This document shows, in pieces, positions 1 to 6,540 of a DNA stretch of 7,941 nt. The position numbers and the translations under genes were made by a program. Position 1 is the stretch's first letter. Each line of letters begins with the position of its first letter. Source of the DNA: GCA-003244245 sp046262495 (GTDB taxonomy: Bacteria; Actinomycetota; Actinomycetes; Mycobacteriales; Pseudonocardiaceae); contig JBHEMR010000077.1 in assembly GCA_046262495.1 (NCBI GenBank), forward strand, positions 1 to 7,941. The letters are read 5' to 3'. Below the pieces are notes generated by a model that did no database searches, was not told where the DNA came from, and saw only the letters and a list, made by a program, of their open reading frames with translations.

Positions 1-1047
1 GGCTATAGCGTACATGTCGACATGGACCAGCTGCTGCGTCACCACGGCGATGTTGACGCCACACCGGGATTGCTCGACTTCGCGGTGAACGTGCGCGGCA
101 GCCAGCCTCCGGCGTGGTTGCGTGAGCGGCTGATCGCGGCGTTGGACGGGCTCGGCCACTACCCCTCCACTGCACAGGACGCCGCCGCCCGCGCCGCGGT
201 GGCCGCCCGGCACGACCGCGACCCCGCTGAGGTGCTAGTGCTTGGTGGGGTGGCGGAGGGTTTCGCGCTCTTGCCCGCGCTGGCACCCCGGTCAGCAGTG
301 GTCGTGCACCCGTCATTCACCGAACCCGAGGTGGCGCTGCGCCGGGCGGGTATCACCGTAAAACGAGTGTTCACCGACACCGCACACCGGTTGCAGCCCG
401 AACGAATTCCCGTTGAGGCCGATCTTTTAGTGCTCGGCAACCCCACCAACCCGACTTCGGTGCTGCATCCAGTCGAGGTGGTGCGCGCTCTGGCCCGGCC
501 AGGACGGGTGCTCGTAGTAGACGAGGCCTTCGCCGACGCGGTCCCCGGGGAGCGGGAATCGTTGGCAGCCGATCGCCACACTCCCGGCCTGCTGGTTTTT
601 CGCAGTCTTACCAAGACCTGGGCCCTGCCGGGACTCCGGGCAGGCTACGCCCTGGGAGCGCCCGATTTACTCGCCCGGCTGGCCGCGCCGCGGCCGCCGT
701 GGCCGGTCGGCACGCTGGTGTTGGAGGCGGTGCGGGCCTGCAGCGCCCCAGCTGCGGTCGCCGAAGCCACTGCCGCGGCTGGGCAGGTGGTGCAGAATCG
801 TCAGTGGATGGTCCATCAGCTGGCCAGCCTGCCCGGCGTCACGATCCACCAGCCGGCTGCTGCGCCTTTTCTGCTGCTGCATGTGCCAGGCGGTGAGCGG
901 ATCCGGGCCGTGCTCGCCGACGTCGGCATCGCCGTCCGGCGTGCGGACACGTTCCCTGGGCTGTCAACCGACCACCTGCGCGTCGCGGTGCGGCCGCCTG
1001 AGGTCGCTACCGCGCTGGTAGACGCCCTGCGGGTTGCCCTGTCATGA
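1..1047 (+). CDS. cobC: CobC-like PLP-dependent aminotransferase/decarboxylase (Rv2231c family), 5' end probably outside window
   Basis: Fold-type I pyridoxal-phosphate enzyme of the class I/II aminotransferase superfamily. The actinobacterial Rv2231c family is named CobC by similarity to the threonine-phosphate decarboxylase-like enzymes of cobalamin side-arm synthesis. No other cobalamin gene is visible here, so the exact substrate is inferred from the name only. Numbering from the ATG at 22 gives 341 residues: LDFAVNV (19-25) near the N-terminus, the asparagine motif NPTNP (140-144), DEAFAD (167-172) with the aspartate expected to contact the pyridine nitrogen, SLTK (195-198) whose K198 should form the Schiff base, and a late arginine in HLRVAVR (318-324) suited to binding the substrate carboxylate. 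The frame is open to base 1 and the ATG at 22 has no Shine-Dalgarno sequence, so the true start is probably upstream; residues before the ATG (GYSVHVD) look like family sequence. The TGA (1045-1047) is followed directly by the NIF3 remnant region. Family call strong, precise reaction uncertain. Confidence 0.9.
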   Translation, partial: GYSVHVDMDQLLRHHGDVDATPGLLDFAVNVRGSQPPAWLRERLIAALDGLGHYPSTAQDAAARAAVAARHDRDPAEVLVLGGVAEGFALLPALAPRSAVVVHPSFTEPEVALRRAGITVKRVFTDTAHRLQPERIPVEADLLVLGNPTNPTSVLHPVEVVRALARPGRVLVVDEAFADAVPGERESLAADRHTPGLLVFRSLTKTWALPGLRAGYALGAPDLLARLAAPRPPWPVGTLVLEAVRACSAPAAVAEATAAAGQVVQNRQWMVHQLASLPGVTIHQPAAAPFLLLHVPGGERIRAVLADVGIAVRRADTFPGLSTDHLRVAVRPPEVATALVDALRVALS

Positions 1048-1119
1048 CCGCTGACGCCGTTCGGAGCCGAAACGCGTTTCGCTGGCTGGTGCGCGCTGCC
1101 GTCGGTTCCTCAGGCCGGT

Positions 1120-1293
1120 AGCCCGGCGCTAGTGGACGTCGCACACTGGGCTAGCGAACACCCATGACGCGAAGGGGCCGCAGCAGTGGTCTCCTGGGCC
1201 CTCGGCGGTACGGTCAATGTCCACGTTTTGTATCGCCGAACCGATCCCTGGACGATCGGTTCGACGCAATCACCTGGGAGGCTCACGCGGTGA
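1120..1293 (+). pseudogene. C-terminal remnant of a NIF3/YbgI (DUF34) family gene
   Basis: Not an open reading frame, but translating the cobC frame beyond its stop gives SPALVDVAHWASEHP, then TGA (1165-1167), then REGAAAVVSWALGGTVNVHV and YRRTDPWTIG, ending at TGA 1291-1293. This matches the C-terminus of NIF3-like dinuclear metal proteins, where a D-x-A-H-W-A-S-E motif is followed by W-P-W and a terminal TDPW. The TGA sits where family members have TGG (Trp), so a single G-to-A change explains it. The metal-binding N-terminal and central parts, normally about 300 residues, are absent: only about 70 bases separate the cobC stop from the recognisable region. NIF3 (Rv2230c in M. tuberculosis) normally lies exactly here between cobC and the zinc-ribbon gene. 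The end still overlaps the next start as GTGA (1290-1293). Loss of function is certain for this copy; whether another copy exists elsewhere is unknown. Confidence 0.8.
1276..1281 (+). promoter_or_regulatory. Ribosome binding site deciding the GTG start at 1290
   Basis: GGGAGG lies 8 bases upstream of GTG 1290-1292. It supports that start over the in-frame ATG at 1164, which would add 42 residues encoded by the NIF3 remnant in a wrong frame. Confidence 0.7.
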
Positions 1294-2066
1294 ACGCCGA
1301 TCCCGCCGCACAACGCCGGCTGCTTGACCTGGCCGCGGTGGACGCCGAGCTCACCCGTGCCGCGCACCGCCGACGGTCGTTACCCGAACTCGTTGAGGTC
1401 GAGCAGGCTGACAAGTCCCTGCAGTCCGCCCGGGACTCGCTGGTCGCCGCGGAGACGGCGGTGTCGGACCTGGACCGCGACATCCACAAGCTGGAAGTCG
1501 AGATCGAGCAGGTACGCGCCCGGGAGGACCGGGACCGCGGTCTGCTGGATTCCGGATCGATCTCCTCGGGTAAGCAGCTGGAAGACCTGCAACACGAGTT
1601 GGCGACCCTGCGACGTCGCCAGACGGTGCTGGAGGACGAGCTGCTGGAAGTGATGGAGCGGCGTGAGGCCACCGCCGCCGACCTTGAGCGCGGCCGAGCA
1701 GCTTTGGTCGACATGGAGCAGCGCCGGCTCGATGCCGTTCGCCGCCGCGATGAGGCATTAGCGGACGTGGGGTGCACCGAAGAGCACGGTGCGCAAGAGC
1801 GCCAGATTCTCATCGGCGAGCTGCCCGCGGATCTGGTGTCACTCTATGAGCGGATCCGAGCCCGCAACGGTACCGGTGCGGCGTTGGTGCGCGAGGGCCG
1901 TTGTGGCGCCTGCCGCTTAGAGCTGGACCGCACCGCGATCGGGCACTTGCGAGACGCGGCCTCCGACGAGGTGGTGCGCTGCGAAGAGTGCGGCGTTGTG
2001 CTGGTGCGTACTGCCGAATCAGGCCTATCAACCCCGTCCGATCTCTCAGTGGAGTCTGGTCGGTGA
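1290..2066 (+). CDS. Coiled-coil protein with C-terminal C4 zinc ribbon (Rv2229c family)
   Basis: Product of 258 residues from the GTG at 1290. Residues about 30-175 are charged, heptad-like and rich in Glu, Arg, Leu and Ala, predicting a long antiparallel coiled coil with a turn near LDSGSISSGKQLEDLQ (86-101). The C-terminus has two CxxC pairs, C205-x2-C208 and C231-x2-C234, forming the zinc ribbon of the C4-type zinc-ribbon family (Rv2229c in M. tuberculosis). The family is generally considered nucleic-acid associated, but its molecular role is not settled. An acidic/serine tail of about 18 residues follows the ribbon. The gene overlaps the NIF3 remnant and the RNase HI gene by four bases (GTGA) on each side, indicating one operon with translational coupling; its steady neighbourhood with RNase HI hints at RNA or R-loop metabolism, which is inference. 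The longer reading from ATG 1164 was rejected because it encodes out-of-frame remnant sequence. Confidence 0.92.
   Translation: MNADPAAQRRLLDLAAVDAELTRAAHRRRSLPELVEVEQADKSLQSARDSLVAAETAVSDLDRDIHKLEVEIEQVRAREDRDRGLLDSGSISSGKQLEDLQHELATLRRRQTVLEDELLEVMERREATAADLERGRAALVDMEQRRLDAVRRRDEALADVGCTEEHGAQERQILIGELPADLVSLYERIRARNGTGAALVREGRCGACRLELDRTAIGHLRDAASDEVVRCEECGVVLVRTAESGLSTPSDLSVESGR
2051..2054 (+). promoter_or_regulatory. Ribosome binding site for the RNase HI/phosphatase gene
   Basis: GGAG lies 8 bases before the GTG at 2063-2065, inside the end of the zinc-ribbon gene. It decides this start over the upstream in-frame ATG at 1901, which would overlap the previous gene by about 165 bases. 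Confidence 0.6.
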
Positions 2067-3145
2067 CCCGGCGCGTCATCATCGAAGCCGACGGTGGCTC
2101 GCGCGGCAACCCCGGCCCGGCCGGGTACGGCGCGGTGGTGCGCGACGCCGACACCGGGGAGTTACTTGCCGAGGCATCTGGGGGCTTGGGCACGACCACC
2201 AATAACGTTGCCGAGTACTCGGGTCTCATCGCGGGGCTCCGCGCCGCGATCAAGGAGGGCGCTCAGTCGGCTGAGGCTCGGCTGGACTCTAAGCTGGTGG
2301 TCGAGCAGATGAGCGGTCGCTGGCAGGTCAAGCAACCGCACCTGCGACCGCTGGTCAGCGAGGCGGCGGAGCTGTCCCGTCAGCTCGGTGAAGTCAGATA
2401 CACCTGGGTGCCGCGAGCCCGCAACGCGCACGCAGACCGGCTGGCCAACGAGGCGATGGACGCCCAGGCCGGCATCACCCAGCGTGCAGCGGCGCAGACA
2501 GCGCCACCGTCGCATTGGATCGGTGCCACCGGCTCCCCGACCCGGCTGCTGGTGCTGCGGCACGGACAGACCGAGCATTCCGCGCAGCGCCGCTACTCGG
2601 GGCGCGCAGACCTGCCGCTGACTGAGCTGGGGGAGCGCCAAGCCGCCGCTGCCGCCGCTCGGCTTGCCAGTACCAACGGTGTCGCTGCGGTGGTCAGCTC
2701 GCCGCTGCTGCGGGCAAGGCAGACCGCCCAACCCGTGGCCGACGCCCTGAGTGTGCCGTTGACCGTCCACGATGGACTGATCGAGACCGACTTCGGTGCC
2801 TGGGAGGGTCTAACCTTCGCCGAAGCCCGAGAGCGGGATCTGGACCTGCACACCAGGTGGCTGACCGACACCTCGCTGGCCCCGCCGGGCGGCGAGAGCA
2901 TGGACGCGGTACACCGCAGGGCGCGCCGGGCGCGGGACCACTTGATCGCCGAGCACGGCGCCGCGACGCTGATCGTGGTCAGCCACGTCACACCGATCAA
3001 GGCGCTGCTGCGAATGGCGCTGGACGCCGGACCATCCCTGCTGCACCGGTTACACCTGGACATCGCATCGCTGTCGGTGACGGAGTTCTATCCCGACGGC
3101 CCCGCCACGGTGAGCCTGATCAACGACACTTGCCACCTCACCTGA
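2063..3145 (+). CDS. Bifunctional RNase HI / histidine-phosphatase (Rv2228c family)
   Basis: Fusion of 360 residues. The N-terminal RNase HI domain (about 4-135) should cleave the RNA strand of RNA:DNA hybrids and carries the four acidic metal ligands: D10 in IEADGGSRGNPG, E51 in NNVAEYSGL, D75 in LDSKLVVEQMSGRW and D125 in ARNAHADRLAN. A linker of about 25 residues leads to a histidine phosphatase domain (about 160-356) with the catalytic LRHGQT (H167 as the phospho-acceptor), SSPLLRARQTA (212-222), ETDFGAWEG (241-249, with E242 a candidate general acid) and VSHVTP (H308). The architecture and length match mycobacterial Rv2228c, described as RNase HI joined to a CobC-type alpha-ribazole phosphatase. 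The phosphatase half could connect to cobalamin through the neighbouring cobC; this is inference. The GTG start overlaps the preceding stop by four bases. The 3' end overlaps the convergent permease gene by eight bases. Confidence 0.95.
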   Translation: MTRRVIIEADGGSRGNPGPAGYGAVVRDADTGELLAEASGGLGTTTNNVAEYSGLIAGLRAAIKEGAQSAEARLDSKLVVEQMSGRWQVKQPHLRPLVSEAAELSRQLGEVRYTWVPRARNAHADRLANEAMDAQAGITQRAAAQTAPPSHWIGATGSPTRLLVLRHGQTEHSAQRRYSGRADLPLTELGERQAAAAAARLASTNGVAAVVSSPLLRARQTAQPVADALSVPLTVHDGLIETDFGAWEGLTFAEARERDLDLHTRWLTDTSLAPPGGESMDAVHRRARRARDHLIAEHGAATLIVVSHVTPIKALLRMALDAGPSLLHRLHLDIASLSVTEFYPDGPATVSLINDTCHLT

Positions 3146-3890
3146 CGAACAGGTAGATCGACACCGCCAAGCCCACCACTACCACTCCCGCTCGCAACGC
3201 CGCCGCAGGCACCCGCCCGGCGAGTTTCGCTCCGATGAAACCCCCGAGAAGATTCATCGGAGCGAGCAGCGCAACGACCAGCCAGTGCACCGGTGCCGCG
3301 ATCGCGAACACGACCACGCTGATCGCACTGATGATCAGTGAAAGCACCCCCTTGACGGCATTGAGCCTGCGGAGATCGTCATGCGCCGTGAGGGCAAGGA
3401 CGGCGATCAAGATGACCCCGAGCGCCCCGCCGAAGTAGCCGCCGTAGATGGCGGCGAAAAACACCGCAGGCAGTAAGACCACGCGGCGATCTGGGTCATC
3501 GGGTTCGGCCTCACCGATCCCCCGGGCGAGCCACGGCTGCGCCCCCAGCAGCACGCTGGCCAGCGCCACCAGAACGGGCACCATCGCGTCGAACACCGCC
3601 GCGGGCAGAGTCAGCAGCAGCAAGCTACCCACAAACGAGCCGGCCACCGCGACACCGGTGGTCGAGATGACGCGACTTCGCTGCCCTTGAAGCTCCCGAC
3701 GGCTGCCCAGCGCTAGACCCCCGCTGCCGGCGCACTGGATGACCGAATTGGTGACATTCGCGGCGAGCGGGGGCAAGCCCGCCGCCAGCAGCGCCGGGAA
3801 CAGCAGCAGCGACCCACCACCGGCCAGTGCGTTGACCATGCCCGACACAAGGCCCGTGACAGCGAGCAAGGCAAGCTGCGCGGACGACAC
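3138..3890 (-). CDS. TSUP family (TauE/SafE-like) membrane permease
   Basis: Integral membrane protein of 250 residues, the usual size for the TSUP family (formerly TauE/SafE, DUF81), whose members move sulfur-containing or other organic anions. Seven to eight hydrophobic segments are visible. The first segment carries the family signature NALAGGGSLLLFPALLAAG followed by LPPLAANVTNSV (about 21-51), and the second half repeats it weakly in FAAIYGGYFGGALGVILIAVLAL (about 145-167). The substrate cannot be read from the sequence. The start is GTG 3890-3888; no in-frame alternative lies nearby upstream and no clear Shine-Dalgarno sequence is seen, so it may be leaderless or weakly translated. It is convergent with the RNase HI gene (8-base overlap of 3' ends) and divergent from rnpB, whose transcript begins about 45 bases away, so the two promoters must overlap. 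Confidence 0.9.
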   Translation of the reverse strand: MSSAQLALLAVTGLVSGMVNALAGGGSLLLFPALLAAGLPPLAANVTNSVIQCAGSGGLALGSRRELQGQRSRVISTTGVAVAGSFVGSLLLLTLPAAVFDAMVPVLVALASVLLGAQPWLARGIGEAEPDDPDRRVVLLPAVFFAAIYGGYFGGALGVILIAVLALTAHDDLRRLNAVKGVLSLIISAISVVVFAIAAPVHWLVVALLAPMNLLGGFIGAKLAGRVPAAALRAGVVVVGLAVSIYLFVR

Positions 3891-3922
3891 GAGGCGCCAC
3901 GCTAACCCGATGTGGAGCGATC

Positions 3923-3928
3923 TATGCT
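3923..3928 (+). promoter_or_regulatory. -10 element of the rnpB promoter
   Basis: TATGCT fits the actinobacterial TAnnnT -10 pattern and lies 5-7 bases before the first base of the P1 helix of rnpB (3935). No good -35 hexamer stands out around 3900-3905. The site sits in the roughly 45-base gap shared with the divergent permease gene. Confidence 0.55.
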
Positions 3929-3933
3929 GACGG

Positions 3934-4343
3934 GGCGGACGAGATGGCCGGGCGGTCGCGTCGGGCCCCGCAACGGGGCCCGTCGAGGAAAGTCCGGACT
4001 CCTTAGGGCAAGGTGGTTGCTAACGGCAACCCGGGGTGACCCGCGGGAAAGTGCCACAGAAAACAGACCGCCCCGCGTGAGCGGGGTAAGGGTGAAACGG
4101 TGGTGTAAGAGACCACCAGCGTCCCGGGTGACTGGGACGGCTTGGTAAACCCCACCTGGAGCAAGGCCAAAAGGCGCGCCGGAATCGGCACGCTGCGCAG
4201 GCGATCGAGGGTGGCCCGCCCGATGCCTGCGGGTAGGCCGCTGGAGCCTGCCGGCGACGGCAGGCCGAGATGGATGACCGTCGGCCGGGACGCCGCAAGG
4301 CGCCCGGTGCACAGGATCCGGCTTACAGGCCAGCTCGTCCGCG
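3934..4343 (+). ncRNA. rnpB: RNase P RNA, bacterial type A
   Basis: Catalytic RNA of ribonuclease P, which removes 5' leaders from pre-tRNAs; about 410 nt. Helix P1 pairs GCGGACGAG (3935-3943) with CTCGTCCGC (4334-4342) and defines both ends. A P3-type hairpin lies at 3963-3981. The conserved P4 5' strand GAGGAAAGTCCGGACTCC is at 3985-4002 and its partner ACAGGATCCGGCTTA at about 4311-4325; the innermost P4 pair is A-U rather than the E. coli G-C, a compensated change. Also present are the ACAGAAAACAGACC region (about 4055-4068), GGTAAACCCCACCTGGAGC followed by AAGGCCAAAA, and the L15 loop GGT (4232-4234) that pairs with the tRNA CCA end. The molecule is complete. No U-tract terminator is evident just downstream; the recombinase remnant starts 30 bases on. 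Confidence 0.97.
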
Positions 4344-4373
4344 CCAAGCCTGTGACCTGCATAGATGTCGTCC

Positions 4374-4582
4374 TTACGTCTCTATAGGGCACACTGGGGG
4401 CACGCCAACACCGAGCACGGCGTCGATCACCTCGCGCGTCCGGTCGTCTGAGTCGCGCCACAGGTGCGAGTAGGTGTCGAGGGTCTCCGCTGCCGTGGCG
4501 TGGCCGAGCCGACGCTGGACGGTTTGACGGACTCACCGTGCCGGATGAGCAGTGAGGCGTAGTAGTGATGGTCGGCTCCGAA
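4374..4582 (-). pseudogene. C-terminal remnant of a tyrosine recombinase (integrase), frameshifted
   Basis: Reading the - strand from 4570, HHYYASLLIRHGESVK (to 4523) is followed, after a one-base deletion, by TVQRRLGHATAAETLDTYSHLW and SDDRTREVIDAVLG, ending at TAA 4376-4374. This is the catalytic C-terminus of actinobacterial phage/ICE-type integrases: the LGH box and the nucleophilic tyrosine in DTYSHLW are kept. The HxxR box just before HYYAS is degraded (FGADHH), and an in-frame TAG lies at 4585-4583. The rest of the gene, more than 300 residues including the core-binding domain, is missing. The missing base lies where the AAA and ACC codons share base 4523. In integrative elements this gene usually lies next to an attachment site; here its end is 30 bases from the end of rnpB. 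Dead gene; family call strong. Confidence 0.88.
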
Positions 4583-4975
4583 CTAGACCACGCTCTACGC
4601 CAGCGGTACCGAACAACGCCGAAGTGCAAGCCTTTTAACACCCTCACTGCTATTGCCAGCCGGAGTGCATCCAAAACCTGCCGGAGAAGACAAAAAGAAA
4701 GATCACAACCCAAAAGGTCGACTTGACCGGCCCCGCTCCTACAGGGATGACCTGACCGTCTGAGATCGGCCTCAACCGGCAGCCACACCTCCAGGTAATC
4801 GGTCATTTCGCGGACTATTGAGCAGCAATCGACGTCTTCAATCTTGAAACAGCAAGTTCAGGGTTCAGTCCTCTCGAGACGCTGGCCGTACGGCAGTCCG
4901 CCACACATTTATGCGACCTGACCAAACGATCTGACTTCGACAAGGCGAGCCAGTTGATCTGCGAGGCGGCAGCAA
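4583..4975. other. Gene-free stretch upstream of repeat copy A
   Basis: About 390 bases with reduced GC and no convincing coding sequence. A - strand frame opening at 4806 (MTDYLEVWLPVEADLRR) looks protein-like for some 20 residues, then runs into the integrase remnant out of its frame and on across rnpB, so it is not a gene as it stands. No further integrase domain could be recognised here. Confidence 0.5.
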
Positions 4976-5100
4976 GATCGATACCCACTTTATCCCCACG
5001 TTGCCGTGCGACGTGGCAGCAAATGTCCGGCACTGATAAGCGTTTCTGTCCGCTAACGCTGCGGCTGGCGGGTAGTGTTGAGCAGCATCCAGTTCTGACC
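4976..5100 (+). repeat. Imperfect direct repeat, copy A
   Basis: Aligns with 7690-7814 in the same orientation. A hand alignment gives about two-thirds identity over about 124 positions with only two single-base gaps. The best-conserved blocks are GATCGA at the left, TTTATCCCCA (4989-4998, identical in both) and AACGCTGC to CATCC (5055-5090, about 80% identical). Many differences are transitions. In copy B the block lies directly upstream of a coding region; copy A has no gene after it and ends within about 6 bases of the Asn-like tRNA half. Confidence 0.7.
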
Positions 5101-5106
5101 AAGACG

Positions 5107-5156
5107 TTCGATTGGGAATCGTAGAATTGGCGGTTCGAGTCCAACTGAGGCAGCCA
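5107..5156 (+). pseudogene. Orphan 3' half of a tRNA (Asn-like), anticodon arm to CCA
   Basis: The spacing fits a tRNA 3' part exactly: anticodon stem-loop 5107-5123 (4 of 5 pairs, loop TTGGGAA), 5-base variable region 5124-5128, T arm 5129-5145 with loop TTCGAGT (3 of 5 pairs), acceptor strand 5146-5152, discriminator G and CCA at 5154-5156. The TTCGAGTCC context and GCCA end most resemble actinobacterial tRNA-Asn from memory, although the anticodon position now reads GGG instead of GTT. The 26 bases upstream do not form a D arm or a matching 5' acceptor strand. This looks like a decayed attachment-site half (attR-like) left by an integrative element that recombined at a tRNA 3' end. It is not a working tRNA. 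Confidence 0.6.
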
Positions 5157-5316
5157 ACCTCTCATACCACAACCGGCGTGATGCTGCGCATGCACTCGTA
5201 GGCGAGATATCTGGCTGGTATAACAATGATGTAGCAGGGTCTTTTTATGCGCGGTCATAGTCGAGGACATCCGGGGTGGATCTGGTGACCTCAGCGTGTC
5301 CGGCCGCGCACTAGTA

Positions 5317-5330
5317 CGAACGTCTGTTTC
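5317..5330 (+). promoter_or_regulatory. LexA (SOS)-box-like sequence
   Basis: CGAACGTCTGTTTC matches about 12 of 14 positions of the actinobacterial SOS consensus CGAACRNRYGTTYG. No recognisable SOS gene follows on either strand, so it may be a relic or a chance match. The surrounding 5157-5407 otherwise holds nothing I can identify. Confidence 0.25.
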
Positions 5331-5407
5331 AATGTCTCTGCGCTGGGGAGCTACTCATCGGCTCGTCCGGCGATAGTGATGGCTACGCCAAGGAGGCCCT
5401 TGCTAGA

Positions 5408-6330
5408 TCAGGGACGGCGGTTGTGATGGATGAGACGCTGCTTGAGCAGCACGACCGCACTGCCGAGCCCGACCACCAACAGCACGTCGAGTCCCATCCG
5501 CCGCAGCGCCTCCAGCGCCATGACAATATCCCCGGCGACCAGGCCCGCGCCCACTAGGGCAGCGGCGGGAACTAACGCCAAAGCGATCAGGGCGCCAGCG
5601 AGGACCACATGCCAGAAGGCACTCACTATCACCACGCCGGCAGCCGCTCCACAAGCTGAGATGAGCCATCCGCCGCGGTGGGATGGGTGACATTTTGACT
5701 CCCTCGCTGGCAGCCAGCGCCTCAGGGCTCGCCATGCCTAGCCGGCGCAGCACCAAATAGGCCAACGCCCCGACGACGGCCAGCGCCACGTAACCACCGC
5801 CCACGGCAATCAGCGCCCGCCGGACGACGTACCAACTGCCGCGGACCAGCCCAACAGCGAGCTTGGCCACCGGCTCAAACGCCGGCGCAATGATGCCTGC
5901 CGCGGGCCAGCGCCAGGGTCTGAGGGACGGGACTTGACAGCAGCCCTGCCACGGCGATCACCGCCCCTAATGCCATCAGTGCCAGGAAATTCCGGTTCAG
6001 CTGGCCGTGGTGGCGAAGACCTCGCTCGATCTCCTCCCAGGGTGACTCGTCGACGTCGTCATCGATTGCCCGCGCGGCATGCTCATCAAGGATGCTTTGG
6101 GCCTCGGCGGTGGTCACCGACACCGGCCCGAACTGCCGGGCCTGCGCCGCTACCACCAGTACAGCGTCGACGTCTCGGTTAAGCACATGCGCCGTGACAA
6201 CGTCTCCTGGCGGCTTGACCGACGCCCCGTGCACGACAGAGAGGTGGACCACACCCTCCGGCGCCTCCATCTCGGCCAGCACGCCCTCGGTGGCCTTGGC
6301 TGGGACCGCAATCTCGATCGTGTGATGCAC
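5408..6330 (-). pseudogene. DUF389 family membrane protein gene, broken by frameshifts
   Basis: Reads as one DUF389 protein of about 305 residues if about three single-base shifts are repaired. The N-terminal soluble domain starts at GTG 6330 (VHHTIEIAVPAKATEGVL, then VVHLSVVHGASVKPPGDVV), followed by an acidic linker and PWEEIERGLRHHGQLNRNF, then membrane segments beginning LALMALGAVIAVAGLLSSP. One extra base within the GGG at 5904-5906 (plus-strand numbering) interrupts LALA; the next frame continues with FEPVAKLAVGLVRGSWYVVRR. After SEGVK (about 5696) the frame is lost again; two one-base deletions, near 5695 and 5665, restore HPTAAD and then ISACGAAAGVVIVSAFWHVV through to GSAVVLLKQRLIHHNRRP and TGA 5410-5408. 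DUF389 proteins are membrane proteins of unknown function. The start is supported by AGGAGG. Either real decay or sequencing error. Confidence 0.8.
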
Positions 6331-6337
6331 CGAGCCC

Positions 6338-6343
6338 CCTCCT
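6338..6343 (-). promoter_or_regulatory. Strong ribosome binding site of the DUF389 gene
   Basis: On the - strand AGGAGG is followed by GGGCTCG and then GTG (6330-6328), a spacing of 7 bases. It marks the true start and excludes the longer upstream reading in the same frame. Confidence 0.7.
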
Positions 6344-6479
6344 GTGTAGCCCTGCGCTGCAGTCACGACGTACAGGCCACGCCTGCCCAGAAGCCCGGTG
6401 CAGCAGCGAGGTACATCAACCGTGAAACCCAAGCCAGGACCGATGAACGCCACCAGAGGCCTGACCAGCGCGTAAGGGA

Positions 6480-6501
6480 CTCGGCCGAACTTTCTGCCGA
6501 G
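6480..6501. repeat. Small inverted repeat between the 122-residue gene and the DUF389 gene
   Basis: CTCGGC (6480-6485) and GCCGAG (6496-6501) are separated by ten bases. With the hairpin at 6541-6558 it may help end transcription of the upstream - strand gene. No U-tract follows. Confidence 0.35.
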
Positions 6502-6540
6502 AGCTCACACCGAGACGGTCGAGGGCAACCGGGTACGTGT

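Noticed and set aside
1164..1289. Upstream ATG extension of the zinc-ribbon gene
   Set aside because: These 42 residues are NIF3 remnant read in a wrong frame; the GTG at 1290 has a good ribosome binding site and the family-typical start.
1901..2062. N-terminal extension of the RNase HI protein
   Set aside because: It would overlap the conserved zinc-ribbon coding sequence by about 165 bases; the GTG at 2063 has a GGAG site and starts right at the RNase HI domain.
4003..4806. Long - strand open frame of 267 residues
   Set aside because: It runs antisense across rnpB and out of frame through the integrase remnant; the openness is a by-product of GC-rich sequence.
4836..4875. Possible third tRNA T arm (GGTTCAGTCC)
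   Set aside because: The loop lacks the conserved purine-A after TTC, the stem does not pair and no CCA end follows.
4815..5270. Open frame of 151 residues on the - strand
   Set aside because: No motif or ribosome binding site, and it covers repeat copy A and the tRNA-Asn scar; composition is not protein-like.
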